64,000 nt of DNA, from NCBI GenBank assembly GCA_016713985.1, contig JADJOD010000017.1, positions 111,921 to 175,920 of the forward strand. The letters run 5' to 3'. This DNA is from Lewinellaceae bacterium (GTDB lineage: Bacteria; Bacteroidota; Bacteroidia; Chitinophagales; Saprospiraceae). The stretch's first letter is position 1. Each line of letters opens with the position of its first letter. Positions 34,085 to 44,085 of the stretch are shown here, one piece after another. The notes beneath the pieces were generated by a model. That model ran no database searches, was not told where the DNA came from, and was given only the letters and a program-made list of their open reading frames with translations. A program made the position numbers and the translations under genes.

Positions 34085-35509
34085 TCAGTGATCTTTTTTT
34101 ACCGTTTCGCTGTGCGAATGTCCGTGCACTTGTTTGGTCGCGTTCGGTCCGATATACTGGTCGCCGGCTACTTTCAAAATCGCCTTGATTTCTGCGATAG
34201 CAACCACCGGCGCAACCCGTGTGAAAATCATGTAACACACGAAAAACAAACCGATCGTACCGGCAAAAATGCAAATCTCCACCCAGCTCGGGCTGTAATA
34301 ACTCCACGAGGACGGCAGGAAGTCGCGGGCAAGTGTGGTGGCGATGATCACAAAACGTTCGAACCACATGCCGATATTCACCACGATGGAGAGGAAAAAC
34401 GTCCACCAGATGCTGCGGCGGATTTTCCGCGACCAGAACAACTGCGGGCTGACCACGTTGCAGAACATCATACCGAAATACGACCACCAGTAGATACCGA
34501 ATACCCGGTTGTAAAAGGCAAACTGTTCATAAATATAACCCGAATACCAGGAAATGAACAATTCCGTCAGGTATGCCACCCCTACGATCGTACCCGTGAG
34601 CACGATCACTTTGTTCATGGATTCAATGTGGTTCAGCGTAATGTATTCCTCTAATTTCAACACTTTTCTGGTGATCACCATCAGTGTTTGCACCATGGCA
34701 AACCCCGAGAAGATGGCGCCCGCGACAAAATAGGGCGGGAAAATGGTGGTGTGCCAGCCCGGAACAACCGACGTGGCAAAGTCGAAGGATACGATGGTGT
34801 GTACCGAAAGTACCAGCGGGGTGGAAATACCGGCCAATACCAGCGACAACGCTTCGTGGCGCTGCCAGTGTTTGGCGCTGCCCGTCCAGCCGAACGAGAA
34901 GATCTCGTACATCTTCCGGCGGAAACCCGATGCGCGGTCGCGAACCGTTGCCAGGTCGGGCACCAGACCGGTGTACCAGAACAAAAGAGATACGGAGAAG
35001 TAGGTCGAGATGGCAAATACGTCCCAAAGCAGCGGCGAGTTAAAATTAACCCAGAGGGGTCCGCGTGTGTTGGGGAAAGGGAAGATAAAAAATGCCAGCC
35101 AGACACGTCCCATGTGAAAAACCGGGAATTGGCCGGCGCAGATCACCGCAAAAATCGTCATGGCTTCCGCGGCGCGGTTCACCCCCGTCCGCCAACGCTG
35201 GCGGAACAGCAGGAGGATGGCCGAGATAAGTGTACCTGCGTGACCGATACCGATCCACCAAACGAAGTTGGTAATATCCCAACCCCAGTTGACGGTGCGG
35301 TTCAGGTTCCAGGAGCCAATGCCCTTCCAAACCGTCCATACGATGGCGAAAATGTACAGCCCGAGAAAAGCCGAGGCGATCGAGAAAGCGATAATCCATT
35401 CCCTCGAAGGCGCTTTTTCGGTGGGTGTGCACAAATCCTCCGTGATGTTGTGGTAGGATTTATTGCCTTCAATCAAAACGTGCCGAACCGGCGCAACTGC
35501 TTGAGACAT
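34085..35509 (-). CDS. actC: Alternative complex III subunit ActC (NrfD-like)
   Basis: A 474-residue NrfD/PsrC-type integral membrane protein with about ten helices. The segment HAGTLISAILLLFRQRWRTG with the conserved Gly-His start and the VHTIVSFDFATSVVPGWHTT stretch are diagnostic for ActC, the quinol-oxidising subunit. The C-terminus is His-rich (HGHSHSETVKKDH). It receives quinol electrons and passes them to the ActB iron-sulphur centres. It follows actB after a hairpin-filled 95-bp spacer. Confidence 0.95.
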   Translation of the reverse strand: MSQAVAPVRHVLIEGNKSYHNITEDLCTPTEKAPSREWIIAFSIASAFLGLYIFAIVWTVWKGIGSWNLNRTVNWGWDITNFVWWIGIGHAGTLISAILLLFRQRWRTGVNRAAEAMTIFAVICAGQFPVFHMGRVWLAFFIFPFPNTRGPLWVNFNSPLLWDVFAISTYFSVSLLFWYTGLVPDLATVRDRASGFRRKMYEIFSFGWTGSAKHWQRHEALSLVLAGISTPLVLSVHTIVSFDFATSVVPGWHTTIFPPYFVAGAIFSGFAMVQTLMVITRKVLKLEEYITLNHIESMNKVIVLTGTIVGVAYLTELFISWYSGYIYEQFAFYNRVFGIYWWSYFGMMFCNVVSPQLFWSRKIRRSIWWTFFLSIVVNIGMWFERFVIIATTLARDFLPSSWSYYSPSWVEICIFAGTIGLFFVCYMIFTRVAPVVAIAEIKAILKVAGDQYIGPNATKQVHGHSHSETVKKDH

Positions 35510-35525
35510 AATTTACTGGTATGGT

Positions 35526-35602
35526 TTGAGGGTTTCAAGGTTTCCGGGTTTCAAGGTTATGGGCAAAACCCTGAAACCTTTAAACCCGGAACCTTTAAAC
35601 CT
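35526..35602. repeat. Word-repeat imperfect hairpin (gggtttcaagg family) in operon spacer
   Basis: Left arm made of gggtttcaagg/ggtttccggg words (35526-35561) and right arm cctgaaacctttaaacccgg and following (35567-35602) form an imperfect hairpin of about 35 bp. Similar words lie at 58219-58262 and 63717-63745. Confidence 0.75.
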
Positions 35603-35604
35603 CT

Positions 35605-38600
35605 TTAGGAATAAAGTTCTTCGTTACTGTTGGTAATTTTTGCGGAATAATTAACGGCCGGGCGAACGTTGATCTCTTCCAAAACTTTAAAGGCAATTTC
35701 GCCCGCTGCTTTGGTCACTTTGCTCACTTCGCTGTCCGGGTTGTTAAGATTTCCGAATATAATAGCGCCCGTCGGGCATGCCGTCTGGCAGGCGGAACGA
35801 ACGTCGTGGTCCATTATGGCGCGGTTTTCCCGTTTGGCGGTCAGTTTGCCTTCCTGAATACGCTGGATACAGAACGAGCATTTTTCAATGACACCGCGGG
35901 TACGAACCGTAACATCCGGGTTCATCACCATCCGCACCAGATTGTCGGCATAAAAAGGCAGTTCGTCACCTTCCATGGAAAAAACGTTCCTCGTTTGCCG
36001 GCCAAACGTCGGCCGTTGTATAGTCGAGCCAGTTGAAACGGCGCACTTTGTACGGGCAGTTGTTGGCGCAGTAGCGGGTTCCGATGCAGCGGTTGTAGGC
36101 CATCTGGTTGATACCTTCCATCGAGTGGTTGGTGGCGGCTACCGGGCACACGTTTTCGCAGGGTGCGTTGTCGCAGTGCTGGCACATCATCGGCTGATAC
36201 ACTACTTTCGGGTTTTCAAAATCGCCGTAGAAATAGCGGTCGATGCGCAGCCAGGTCATTTCATGGTGGCGGTTCACCTCACTTTTACCCACCACCGGAA
36301 CGTTGTTTTCACTGACGCAGGCCACCTGACAGGCGCCGCAACCCACACAGGCGTTCATATCCACGTACATGCCCCATTTCATACCCGTGCCGAAATATTC
36401 GGTGTAATCGGGATACAAGGTCTGTACATTGAGATGGGCGGATTCCTCGTGGAATTCTTTCATCTCTTCGGCAAACTTGGGCAGTTCGTTGACGTGTGCG
36501 TGGAAAATGACCGAACGATCGGTGAGCGAGCCCTGGAAACCTTTCCAGCCGAGTGATTTTTCGTCGGCGTTGATCACTTTGCCCTCTTCTTTACCCAACG
36601 CTTCCACACCCATGGTGTGGTGGTGTTGTACGCAGGCGAAGTGTTTGTCCACACCAACCTTGTCGGAGACTTTTACATCTTTGGCGTAGTATTGGATCAG
36701 GCCGCCGTCCACGGTCAGCCAGGGATTTACGTTTACGCCGTAACCGACGCCGCAGCCGCCTGCTTCGCGGCCGCCGCCCAGGGCGATGGCCACCACACCC
36801 GGCGCCAGGCCAAATGTGCGCACCACGGTACAGGTCAGTTTCAGGCCGTTGACCTCCACATCCACATTGTCGCCGTCAAGGAGACCTTTCCAGCCGTCGA
36901 TATTGTTCACGCCGTCCCATTCCAGCGGAATATTGAGGTAATTACCCCAAACAGTGCGGGTTACCGGGTCGGGCATTTCCTGCAGCCAGGGGTTGTGCGC
37001 GTATTGTCCGCCACCAACGTTGACGGTTTCGTAGAATGCAATTTCGAATTCGCTGCCGGAAGGTTTGCTTACCCCATCCGGGTTGAGCGCCACATCGTTG
37101 GCCACAGCCGTAAGTCCGGTAGCCGGGATTTCCAAAACACCGTCGTGCAGGCTCATATCCCAAAATGCCTGCGGGGTGGAATACTTAGTTTGACGACCGA
37201 ACAAATCGGTGGTCCAGGAAGATTTCAGGTATTCGTAATAAGGTTGTTCGGCCTGGCGGTCGAGGTTGGCGCTGTCGGCCCACTCGAGCAGGGAATGTTC
37301 GGCCTGGCGGGTGGCGAAAAGTGGTGCAATGGTCGGCTGGATCAGGCTGAAGTAGCCGGCTTTGGGTTCCGCATCACCCCAGGATTCGAGTTGGTGGTGT
37401 GCGGGCGCGGAGTGGGTGCAAAGGGCCGTGGTTTCGTCCATGATGCCCGAAAAAGAAATTTTGGTGCCCACTTTGGCAAAAGCCTCTTTGAATTTGGTTG
37501 CGTTCGGCAATTCATAAGCCGGGTTGGCGCCCCAAACGATGACGACGGCCACCTGGCTGGCATTCATCTCCTCCACCAAACGTATCATGTCGCGTTCGTC
37601 GCCCTGGCGCTGGTTGGAAACGGCGCTGAAATCCACCGTTGTATTGATATTTCCGAGCAGGTCGTTGATTTTGTTGACATACAACTGCTCCATCATATTG
37701 TTGGAGCCGGAAACCACCAGCGACTTGCCTTTGTGTTCGGCGAGGTCGTGCGCCATTTTTTTGATGGCGGCGGCGGCTTTGTCGCTGCTCAGTTTGGGAC
37801 CACCCGAATTGCCGCTGATTTCGTTGTACAGCGCCACGATGGCGGCGCCCTGTTCACTCGGCTTGATCAGGATGCGGTTGTCGGCGTTGGAGCCGGTGAG
37901 TGACATGTGGCTTTCCACCTGGTAGTGGCGCGACATTTGGCGTTTTTTGCGTTGCGGATCTTGCGGTTTTCGGCATAAGCGCGGGCGTATTCCACCGGGC
38001 TGATCCAGGTGCCGAGGAAATCGGCGCCGAACGAAACGATCACTTCGGCTTCGCCGAATTTGTAGTTGGGAATCACCCGGGCGCCAAAACTCTGCTGATT
38101 GGCGGCCAGCAGCGCAGCGTGTGATACGGGATCGTAACTCACAACGCGGCTGCCCGGATACCGGGTGGTAAATTCGGCCAGCGCTTTTTTAGCAGTCGGA
38201 CTGAGGATCGTATTGGTAATCAGGCGAATATTGCCGCCGGCAGCCAGTTTGGCCTTCAGCTCACGATCGAGGGCGTTCCATTCCTGCTTCGTAACGTTGC
38301 CTTCTTTCACTGCGCCGGCATACTGGATGCGGCGGGTGTCGTAGAGGCTGAGTACGGAAGCCTGGGCGCGGGCGCTGGTGCCGCCTTTGGTGATACCGCT
38401 CAGGCTGTTGCCTTCAATTTTGATCGGCCGGCCTTCGCGGGTTTTCACCAGAACGGAGCAAAAGTCGCCGCCGTTGACGATGGAGGAAGCGAAATAGTTG
38501 GCCACACCCGGCACGATCTCGTCCGGTTTCGTAACGTAGGGAATCGCTTTTTTGACCGGGATTTCGCAGGAAGCGGCGACGGTGGCCGCTCCAAGGCCAA

Positions 38601-38757
38601 ATCCGAGCAGTTTCAAAAAGTCACGGCGGTTGGTTTCCCATTTGCCGTCGGTCTGGTCGATGTTTTCGATGGAAAATTCTTTTTCAGCCGACTGCAGAAA
38701 GGATTCTTCCCGCATCAAATCTTCCGTGCTGACCCAAATACCGTTATCGTGGTGCAT
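35605..38757 (-). CDS. actB: Alternative complex III subunit ActB, frameshifted twice in this sequence
   Basis: A single ActB of about 1050 residues is spread over three frames. N-terminus: TAT-type signal NRRDFLKLLGFGLGAATVAA at about 43. Then a molybdopterin-oxidoreductase-like domain without cofactor (ActB1), then a ferredoxin-like domain with four cysteine clusters (CVGCGACQVAC; CQHCDNAPCENVC; CIGTRYCANNC; CSFCIQRIQ ... CQTAC). Adding one A near 37934-37940 joins ...RNAKNAK to MSRHYQVESH. Removing one T of the run near 35980-35985 joins ...ANEERF to SMEGDELPFY. Both are homopolymer slips. ActB carries [4Fe-4S]/[3Fe-4S] clusters linking quinol oxidation to the haems of ActA/ActE. Confidence 0.9.
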
Positions 38758-38766
38758 AATAATTGT

Positions 38767-38918
<152 letters not shown>

Positions 38919-38919
38919 A

Positions 38920-40344
38920 TTAATAGTGGCATTTCTGGCATTCCAGGCCGCCGATATCTTCAACAGTGACTTTTTCCCGTTTGCCCGACGCCAGTTCCTG
39001 GTGGTACCGCTCGTATTGTTCGTAATAGGCGTTGTCGGCGAATTTTACCTCCGTTTCGCGGTGGCAGCTCACACACCAGCCCATGCCGAGTGAAGAATAC
39101 TGGGCAACAACTTCCATCTCCTGTACCTGGCCGTGGCATTTCTGGCAGGTGATCTGGCCGACGGAGACGTGTTGGGAGTGATTGAAATAGACGTGATCGG
39201 GCAGGTTGTGGATACGCGTCCACTCGATCGGGCCCTGGATTTTGCCGTTCAGGTCGTTTTTCAGCGCCTTCACCACACCTTCCCACTGATTTTCCACCGT
39301 CATACGGCCGTTGTCATCGAGGGCGGTGAGGCTGTTGGCGGCCATATATTCCTGGCCGATCCATTTTTTATACAGGTCTTCGATCTGTTTGTCGCTCCAG
39401 CTCTCGTAATCGGGGATGTATTTGCTCTGGATCGGGTCGTAGCCGATAGAAGCAAATATTTTGGTGATCTCCGAGGTGCCGGTTTGGGTGCCTTTTTTCA
39501 CAGCCGCGTGGCAATTCATACAGGTATTGGTACCCGGGATGGAGGAATGTTTGGAGCGGCGCGCCGAGTCGTGGCAATACTGGCAGTCGATTTTATTGGT
39601 GCCGGCGTGCACTTTATGGCTGAACGCGATGGGTTGGTCGGGTTCGTAATCCTGTTCGCGCCCCATACGGGTAGCGTTGTCCACCGTTTTATAACCGAAA
39701 ATCAGCGTAACGGCAAAAACTAAGAAGGCAATCGCACCTTTGGTGGTCAGCGTCTGCGTCAGGGTTTTGTTGATCGGCGTCTGGCCTGATTGTACGCGGG
39801 TGATATTGCTGAGGTTGTTGATGATACGCATCAGGGCAAACGCCAGCAGAGCCAGGATCAGCGTAAGGCTGATGAACATCCACGGCGCATCGGTTTTTTC
39901 CTCGGCGGGTGTGTCTGCCACGTCTCCCCCACCTTTCGGTTTTCCACCGTTGACATACTGGTCGTTGATGTACAGGAGCAGGCTCGCGATCTGGTCGTCC
40001 GTCAGCCCCGGAAAGTTGTTCATCATCGTCGGTTTCCACTTTGCCCACAGTTCGGTGGCGCGCGGGTGGCCCGATGCGATCAGGGATTGGGAGTTGCGAA
40101 TCCAGGTGTACAGATCCTTCTGCGGGAAAGCAGACCAGCGCTCTTCTGTCCCGCCCAAAGCCGGGCCGGTCAGATTGTCCTTCATATTTTTATTATGACA
40201 GGCAGCACAGTTGGCGGTGAACAGGGTTTTACCTTCTTCAATGGTAGGAGCCGCAAAGAGCGAAATCGATGCCGCAAAAAAGAGCGTAAAAACCCAACAA
40301 ATGCGTTTCAGCAACATATTCGGTGTGTAGTTGTATATTTTCAA
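38920..40344 (-). CDS. actA: Alternative complex III subunit ActA, multihaem cytochrome c
   Basis: A 474-residue protein with a signal/anchor (ICWVFTLFFAASISLFAAPT), an N-terminal monohaem cytochrome domain (CAACH at about 48), a transmembrane helix (about 152-170), and a C-terminal multihaem domain. Six CxxCH sites are visible: CAACH, CQYCH, CMNCH, CQKCH, CVSCH and a final CQKCH at the C-terminus. This is the known fused ActA layout of Bacteroidota. First gene of the respiratory operon, with a clear promoter upstream. Confidence 0.95.
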   Translation of the reverse strand: MKIYNYTPNMLLKRICWVFTLFFAASISLFAAPTIEEGKTLFTANCAACHNKNMKDNLTGPALGGTEERWSAFPQKDLYTWIRNSQSLIASGHPRATELWAKWKPTMMNNFPGLTDDQIASLLLYINDQYVNGGKPKGGGDVADTPAEEKTDAPWMFISLTLILALLAFALMRIINNLSNITRVQSGQTPINKTLTQTLTTKGAIAFLVFAVTLIFGYKTVDNATRMGREQDYEPDQPIAFSHKVHAGTNKIDCQYCHDSARRSKHSSIPGTNTCMNCHAAVKKGTQTGTSEITKIFASIGYDPIQSKYIPDYESWSDKQIEDLYKKWIGQEYMAANSLTALDDNGRMTVENQWEGVVKALKNDLNGKIQGPIEWTRIHNLPDHVYFNHSQHVSVGQITCQKCHGQVQEMEVVAQYSSLGMGWCVSCHRETEVKFADNAYYEQYERYHQELASGKREKVTVEDIGGLECQKCHY

Positions 40345-40393
40345 ATGCCTGAAAGACGTCTCCGGGGTGATAATTGTCAGTTTTTTGTCTGCG

Positions 40394-40423
40394 CAAAATT
40401 ACCAACGCCCCTATTTCCGCAAA
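40394..40423 (-). promoter_or_regulatory. Promoter of the act-cox operon
   Basis: On the minus strand, -33 element TTTG (40420-40423) and -7 element TAATTTTG (40394-40401) are separated by 18 nt. This leaves a leader of roughly 45 nt before the actA ATG at 40344. Both elements fit the Bacteroidota consensus. Confidence 0.75.
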
Positions 40424-40571
40424 GCGAACCGTTAAGAAAGTAAATTATTTAGATGGCCTCTAAACAATTGTATTGTATTTCAATGGTTAAAGAACCGTTA
40501 AAAACCGGCGGCGCAAAGGTAGAGAAGGATGGGACGAAAGCAAGCGGGAAGGCTATTTTTTCAAGACTTGG

Positions 40572-40607
40572 GAAAAAAAAGAGGCCGGAGTGGAATTCAC
40601 CCCGGCC
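40572..40607 (-). terminator. Rho-independent terminator of the Oar-like receptor gene
   Basis: On the minus strand, stem GGCCGG-x-GTG / CAC-x-CCGGCC around GAATT, followed by eight T (40573-40580 read on the plus strand as A). It lies 40 bp after the receptor stop at 40647. The rest of the 40424-40571 gap shows nothing recognisable. Confidence 0.8.
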
Positions 40608-40646
40608 ACAAGACAGGTTTTATTTATTGAAAACGCATCCGCAGGG

Positions 40647-43600
40647 TCAGAAAGAGTACCTCAGACCCAGTTGGAGTTGCCAGCGCGAAGCCAGGCTAAA
40701 GTCGTTGAAAAAGGTCGTGCGCGGCGATGTATCGAATGTATACGTTGGTACGCTGTTGGCTACGGATACCGCAAGAGGCTGCACGAGGCCGGTATACGTT
40801 GCATACTGACGCACCCCCCAGTCTGAATTCAACAGATTGCCGACATTCAGGATGTCAATGCTCAACTGGATCATGTGTTTATTCGGCAGGTAATAATCCT
40901 GCAGGATGCGCATATCCCAGCGGCTGTACCAGGGGCTGAGTGCTGCGTATTTTTCTGCATACTGTCCACGGTTGTCGCGCAGGTATTCATCCTGAGCGAT
41001 ATACCACTTCAGGCCTTCGCGTTGAAGTCTCTGCGCCTCGGCATCACCGCTGAAGCTCATTTGTTCGATTTCCGAGTCGGTCGGGATGTACAAAAGATCG
41101 TTTAGCCCCGAGCCGTCATTGTTGATATCGCCGGCGTAGGTATAACTGAACCGGCCGCCTTGCACGTATTCGCTGAACAATGAAACGGTGGTACCAAAAT
41201 TACCATACCGGAAATGTTTGCTGAAGGCGCCTACGAAGCGGTGTTTGTTTCCATATAAAGAAGGAGCGAGTTCCGATGTGTTCGTATTCTGGATATTAGC
41301 CGGGTTGCGGTCATAAGCATCCGAAGATATCTCGGCGTCAATGGAAGCGGCATCTTTTGCATCCAGGTAATTGTAACCCAGCATCAGAGACGAGCCATCG
41401 GCCCAGTTTTTCGTTACCTGGAGGGTCGTGTTAAACGAATAACCGTCCGACACGTTCGTAAAAACGTAAGCATTGGTGGGGGACCCAAATACAAGCGCCC
41501 GGTCGCCGGCCTGGTATATTGGGCGCTCGTCAACACCCACCAAACGGCCATTGGGGGTGCGGAGGCCAAAGTTGCGAACCATCATGGCATTCACGTCTTT
41601 GGTGTAAACCAGGTCAATGGTTCCTGTCCAGCCTCTGCCAAGTTTTTGATCGAAGCCCAGGTTGGTGCGCCATACCTGCGGGAATTTGAAATCCGGTTTT
41701 GTGACACAATAGAAGAAAAAGTCCGGATTGGCTACCTGGTTTCCGATCCATACGAAGGGGAAACGGCCGGTGAACAAACCCGATCCTCCGCGCAGTTGCG
41801 AGGAGCGGTCGCCTTTGATATCGTAGTTGAAACCGATACGCGGCGAAATGAGCGGCGTATTTTCAGGCAACACCGTGTGGTCAAATTTAACGGGGTCGCC
41901 GTTTTCATCATAATACTCGATGTCGGGGGCATAGGTACCGCCGTCTGCCAGCAGGCCGCCTTTGCGGGCAATATTCTCCTCAATTTTTTTCTTCGTATCG
42001 AAATAAAGGGGCATATCCATCCTCAATCCTGCCGTCAGGGTAAATGTGCGGCTCAATGCCCATTCATCCTGAGCGTATAGAGCAAACTGCCCCAGGTTGG
42101 TTTCAGCCAGTGCCCAGGAATCGCTGGCATTGTTGTTGGCAAACGCATCTTTGGCAGATTGTACCTCTCCGTCAAGTGCACCGGAGTTAATCCACTGGGC
42201 AAACGTATCGATATCGACTCCGGGAATATCGAATACCCGGAAGCCGTAGCCCGTCAGGTTAAACGAGTTATTAAAATCGAAACGTTCGAAACTGCCGCCG
42301 ACCGTAATATTGTGGTTTCCGGTGTATATATTGAAATTGTCATTGATTTGATAAACGTTCTGGTCAAGCACATTGTGGATGGAGAACGGCTCATGGCCGG
42401 CGATAATATACCGATTGCCGTCCTGAGCGATATTCAACACCGGAAATGGTTCTGAAAACGGATCACGCGAGTCGCGAAAGGCTGAAAAACCCACTTGCAA
42501 CTTGTTGGCGTATTTGTTTCCGAAAATAGATTTCAATTCGGCAATACTCGAATACAGTTTGTTGTTGATGCGATAACCCGAGTTGAAAAATTGCAGGGTA
42601 ACCGCATCGGGGCCGCGCCGTCCAATAGCGGACGGGTGCGCAGGTTTTTCCCTGAATGCGTCGAGAAAGTTTCCGGTAACGGTCAGTTTGTGGACCGAAT
42701 TGATATTCCAGTCAATTTTCAACAGACCTTTCTGGTTGTCTGTGTTGTGCTTGTAGTTTTCATACGGGCCGGTTTCATAGCCATAACGGTCAAACAACAG
42801 GTCGGACACCAGTTCGAGGTCGGAAGCGAGCACCCGGGATTCGTTGGAAGCGCCGGCGCCCCGGTTCGCCACAAAATTGGAGCCCAGATCCGAGCGGCGC
42901 TCTATTTCAAGGTTGGCAAAAAAGAACAGTTTGTCTTTGATAATCGGGCCGCCGATGCTGAAGCCCGTCTGCAACTGGCGCAAATCGCCGCGAAACACTT
43001 CCTGTCCTGCCACTTTGGTACCGATCATGTCTTTGTTGCGGTAGAAGCCGAAAACCGTCCCGGAAAATTTGTTGGTACCGGATTTCGTCACTGCGTTAAC
43101 GGAAGCGCCGGTAAATCCGGCCTGGCTCACGTCGTACGGTGCAATGGCGACATTAATCTGGTCGATGGCATCCAGCGATATGGGTTGGGCATCAGCCTGC
43201 CCGCCGGGAGTTGCCGCGTCGAGACCAAACGGGTTATTAAAGATGGTTCCGTCCACCGAGTAGTTGTTGAACTGGTCATTGCGGCCGGCAAAACTTCCAC
43301 CTTCCGCCGACATCGGCACCAAACGGGTAAAGTCGGCGCTGGAGCGCGTGATGGTGGGCAAGGTGCGCAATTGGGCGCTTGTAACGCTGGCCGCTGCTCC
43401 GGTTGGGCGGTCGTTGGCCTGAGCCACAACATCTACCTGGCCGATTTGTGTGGCGGATTCAAGGATCTGGAAATTTTGAGTCAGTCTTTCGCCCAGTTTA
43501 AGCTCGGCAATCGTTACCTCCTGCCCCTGATAACCGGTCAGAGCAATTTTGATGAGGTAAGGTCCGCCAACCCGGAGGTTGGGAAGTGCGTAGCGGCCGT

Positions 43601-43787
43601 CGGGGCGGGTAGTCACGCCATAACCCGTGCCGGAAGGAACGTGTGTGGCAACTACGGTAACTCCGGGCATGCCTTCGCCCTTGGAATCGGTTATCAGGCC
43701 GGCCAAAGTGGCTGTCGTAACCTGCCCGGAAAGAGAAGAAGCGCCAATGACGCAAAGCGCCACCAGCAAGTTGGTAAAGGTCTTCAT
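40647..43787 (-). CDS. Oar-like TonB-dependent outer-membrane receptor
   Basis: A 1046-residue protein: signal peptide (MKTFTNLLVALCVIGASSLS, then GQ), a carboxypeptidase-regulatory-like beta-sandwich (about 25-110, AGLITDSKGEGMPGVTVVAT), a plug domain (about 120-240; NDQFNNYSVDGTIFNNPFGL, AIDQINVAIAPYDVSQAGFT) and a large beta-barrel ending in WQLQLGLRYSF. The plug pattern is that of Oar-type receptors, not SusC, and no SusD gene is adjacent. Substrate unknown; Oar proteins of Myxococcus and Bacteroidota have been linked to protein export or signalling. A palindrome overlaps its promoter. Confidence 0.9.
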   Translation of the reverse strand: MKTFTNLLVALCVIGASSLSGQVTTATLAGLITDSKGEGMPGVTVVATHVPSGTGYGVTTRPDGRYALPNLRVGGPYLIKIALTGYQGQEVTIAELKLGERLTQNFQILESATQIGQVDVVAQANDRPTGAAASVTSAQLRTLPTITRSSADFTRLVPMSAEGGSFAGRNDQFNNYSVDGTIFNNPFGLDAATPGGQADAQPISLDAIDQINVAIAPYDVSQAGFTGASVNAVTKSGTNKFSGTVFGFYRNKDMIGTKVAGQEVFRGDLRQLQTGFSIGGPIIKDKLFFFANLEIERRSDLGSNFVANRGAGASNESRVLASDLELVSDLLFDRYGYETGPYENYKHNTDNQKGLLKIDWNINSVHKLTVTGNFLDAFREKPAHPSAIGRRGPDAVTLQFFNSGYRINNKLYSSIAELKSIFGNKYANKLQVGFSAFRDSRDPFSEPFPVLNIAQDGNRYIIAGHEPFSIHNVLDQNVYQINDNFNIYTGNHNITVGGSFERFDFNNSFNLTGYGFRVFDIPGVDIDTFAQWINSGALDGEVQSAKDAFANNNASDSWALAETNLGQFALYAQDEWALSRTFTLTAGLRMDMPLYFDTKKKIEENIARKGGLLADGGTYAPDIEYYDENGDPVKFDHTVLPENTPLISPRIGFNYDIKGDRSSQLRGGSGLFTGRFPFVWIGNQVANPDFFFYCVTKPDFKFPQVWRTNLGFDQKLGRGWTGTIDLVYTKDVNAMMVRNFGLRTPNGRLVGVDERPIYQAGDRALVFGSPTNAYVFTNVSDGYSFNTTLQVTKNWADGSSLMLGYNYLDAKDAASIDAEISSDAYDRNPANIQNTNTSELAPSLYGNKHRFVGAFSKHFRYGNFGTTVSLFSEYVQGGRFSYTYAGDINNDGSGLNDLLYIPTDSEIEQMSFSGDAEAQRLQREGLKWYIAQDEYLRDNRGQYAEKYAALSPWYSRWDMRILQDYYLPNKHMIQLSIDILNVGNLLNSDWGVRQYATYTGLVQPLAVSVANSVPTYTFDTSPRTTFFNDFSLASRWQLQLGLRYSF

Positions 43788-43833
43788 ACAAACTGATGTT
43801 AGTGTAAGTTAGGATTGAAAACAGTTTCGCGGG

Positions 43834-43869
43834 CAAAGTTAACACAGGCTTAACATTGCCAATGTTAAG
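43834..43869 (-). promoter_or_regulatory. Promoter with overlapping 21-bp palindrome
   Basis: On the minus strand the -7 element TAACTTTG (43834-43841) lies 46 bp before the receptor ATG. A palindrome with perfect 10-bp arms, CTTAACATTGCCAATGTTAAG (43849-43869), covers the -33 position, so a bound protein would block the polymerase. It is a candidate repressor site. Confidence 0.6.
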
Positions 43870-44035
43870 TTTAGCCAGGAGCGCAGGCGACTTGTCACCT
43901 TCCGTATCCGACCATTCCTAACCCCTAATCTTGCCGGTGTACACCTTAAACACCCGGGGCTCCCACACTCGCCGGCAGGCAGTTGTACGGCGATCTCGCC
44001 AAAAAATTTAGTCTGGCCACCCCGATATTTCCTTC

Positions 44036-44043
44036 TACTTTTG
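44036..44043 (+). promoter_or_regulatory. -7 promoter element TACTTTTG for the deiminase gene
   Basis: TACTTTTG matches the Bacteroidota -7 consensus and lies 42 bp before ATG 44086. A weak -33 (TTTAG) is about 19 bp upstream. The divergent 43788-44085 region holds this promoter and that of the receptor. Confidence 0.6.
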
Positions 44044-44085
44044 CCCCGCTTTTGCCCAACCAACGACAAATCAATTCTAATTTTT

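Noticed and set aside
36617..37903. 428-codon plus-strand open frame
   Set aside because: Antisense to actB; composition is that of a complementary strand of a GC-rich gene.
42495..43796. 433-codon plus-strand open frame
   Set aside because: Antisense to the Oar-like receptor; no signal peptide or family motif.
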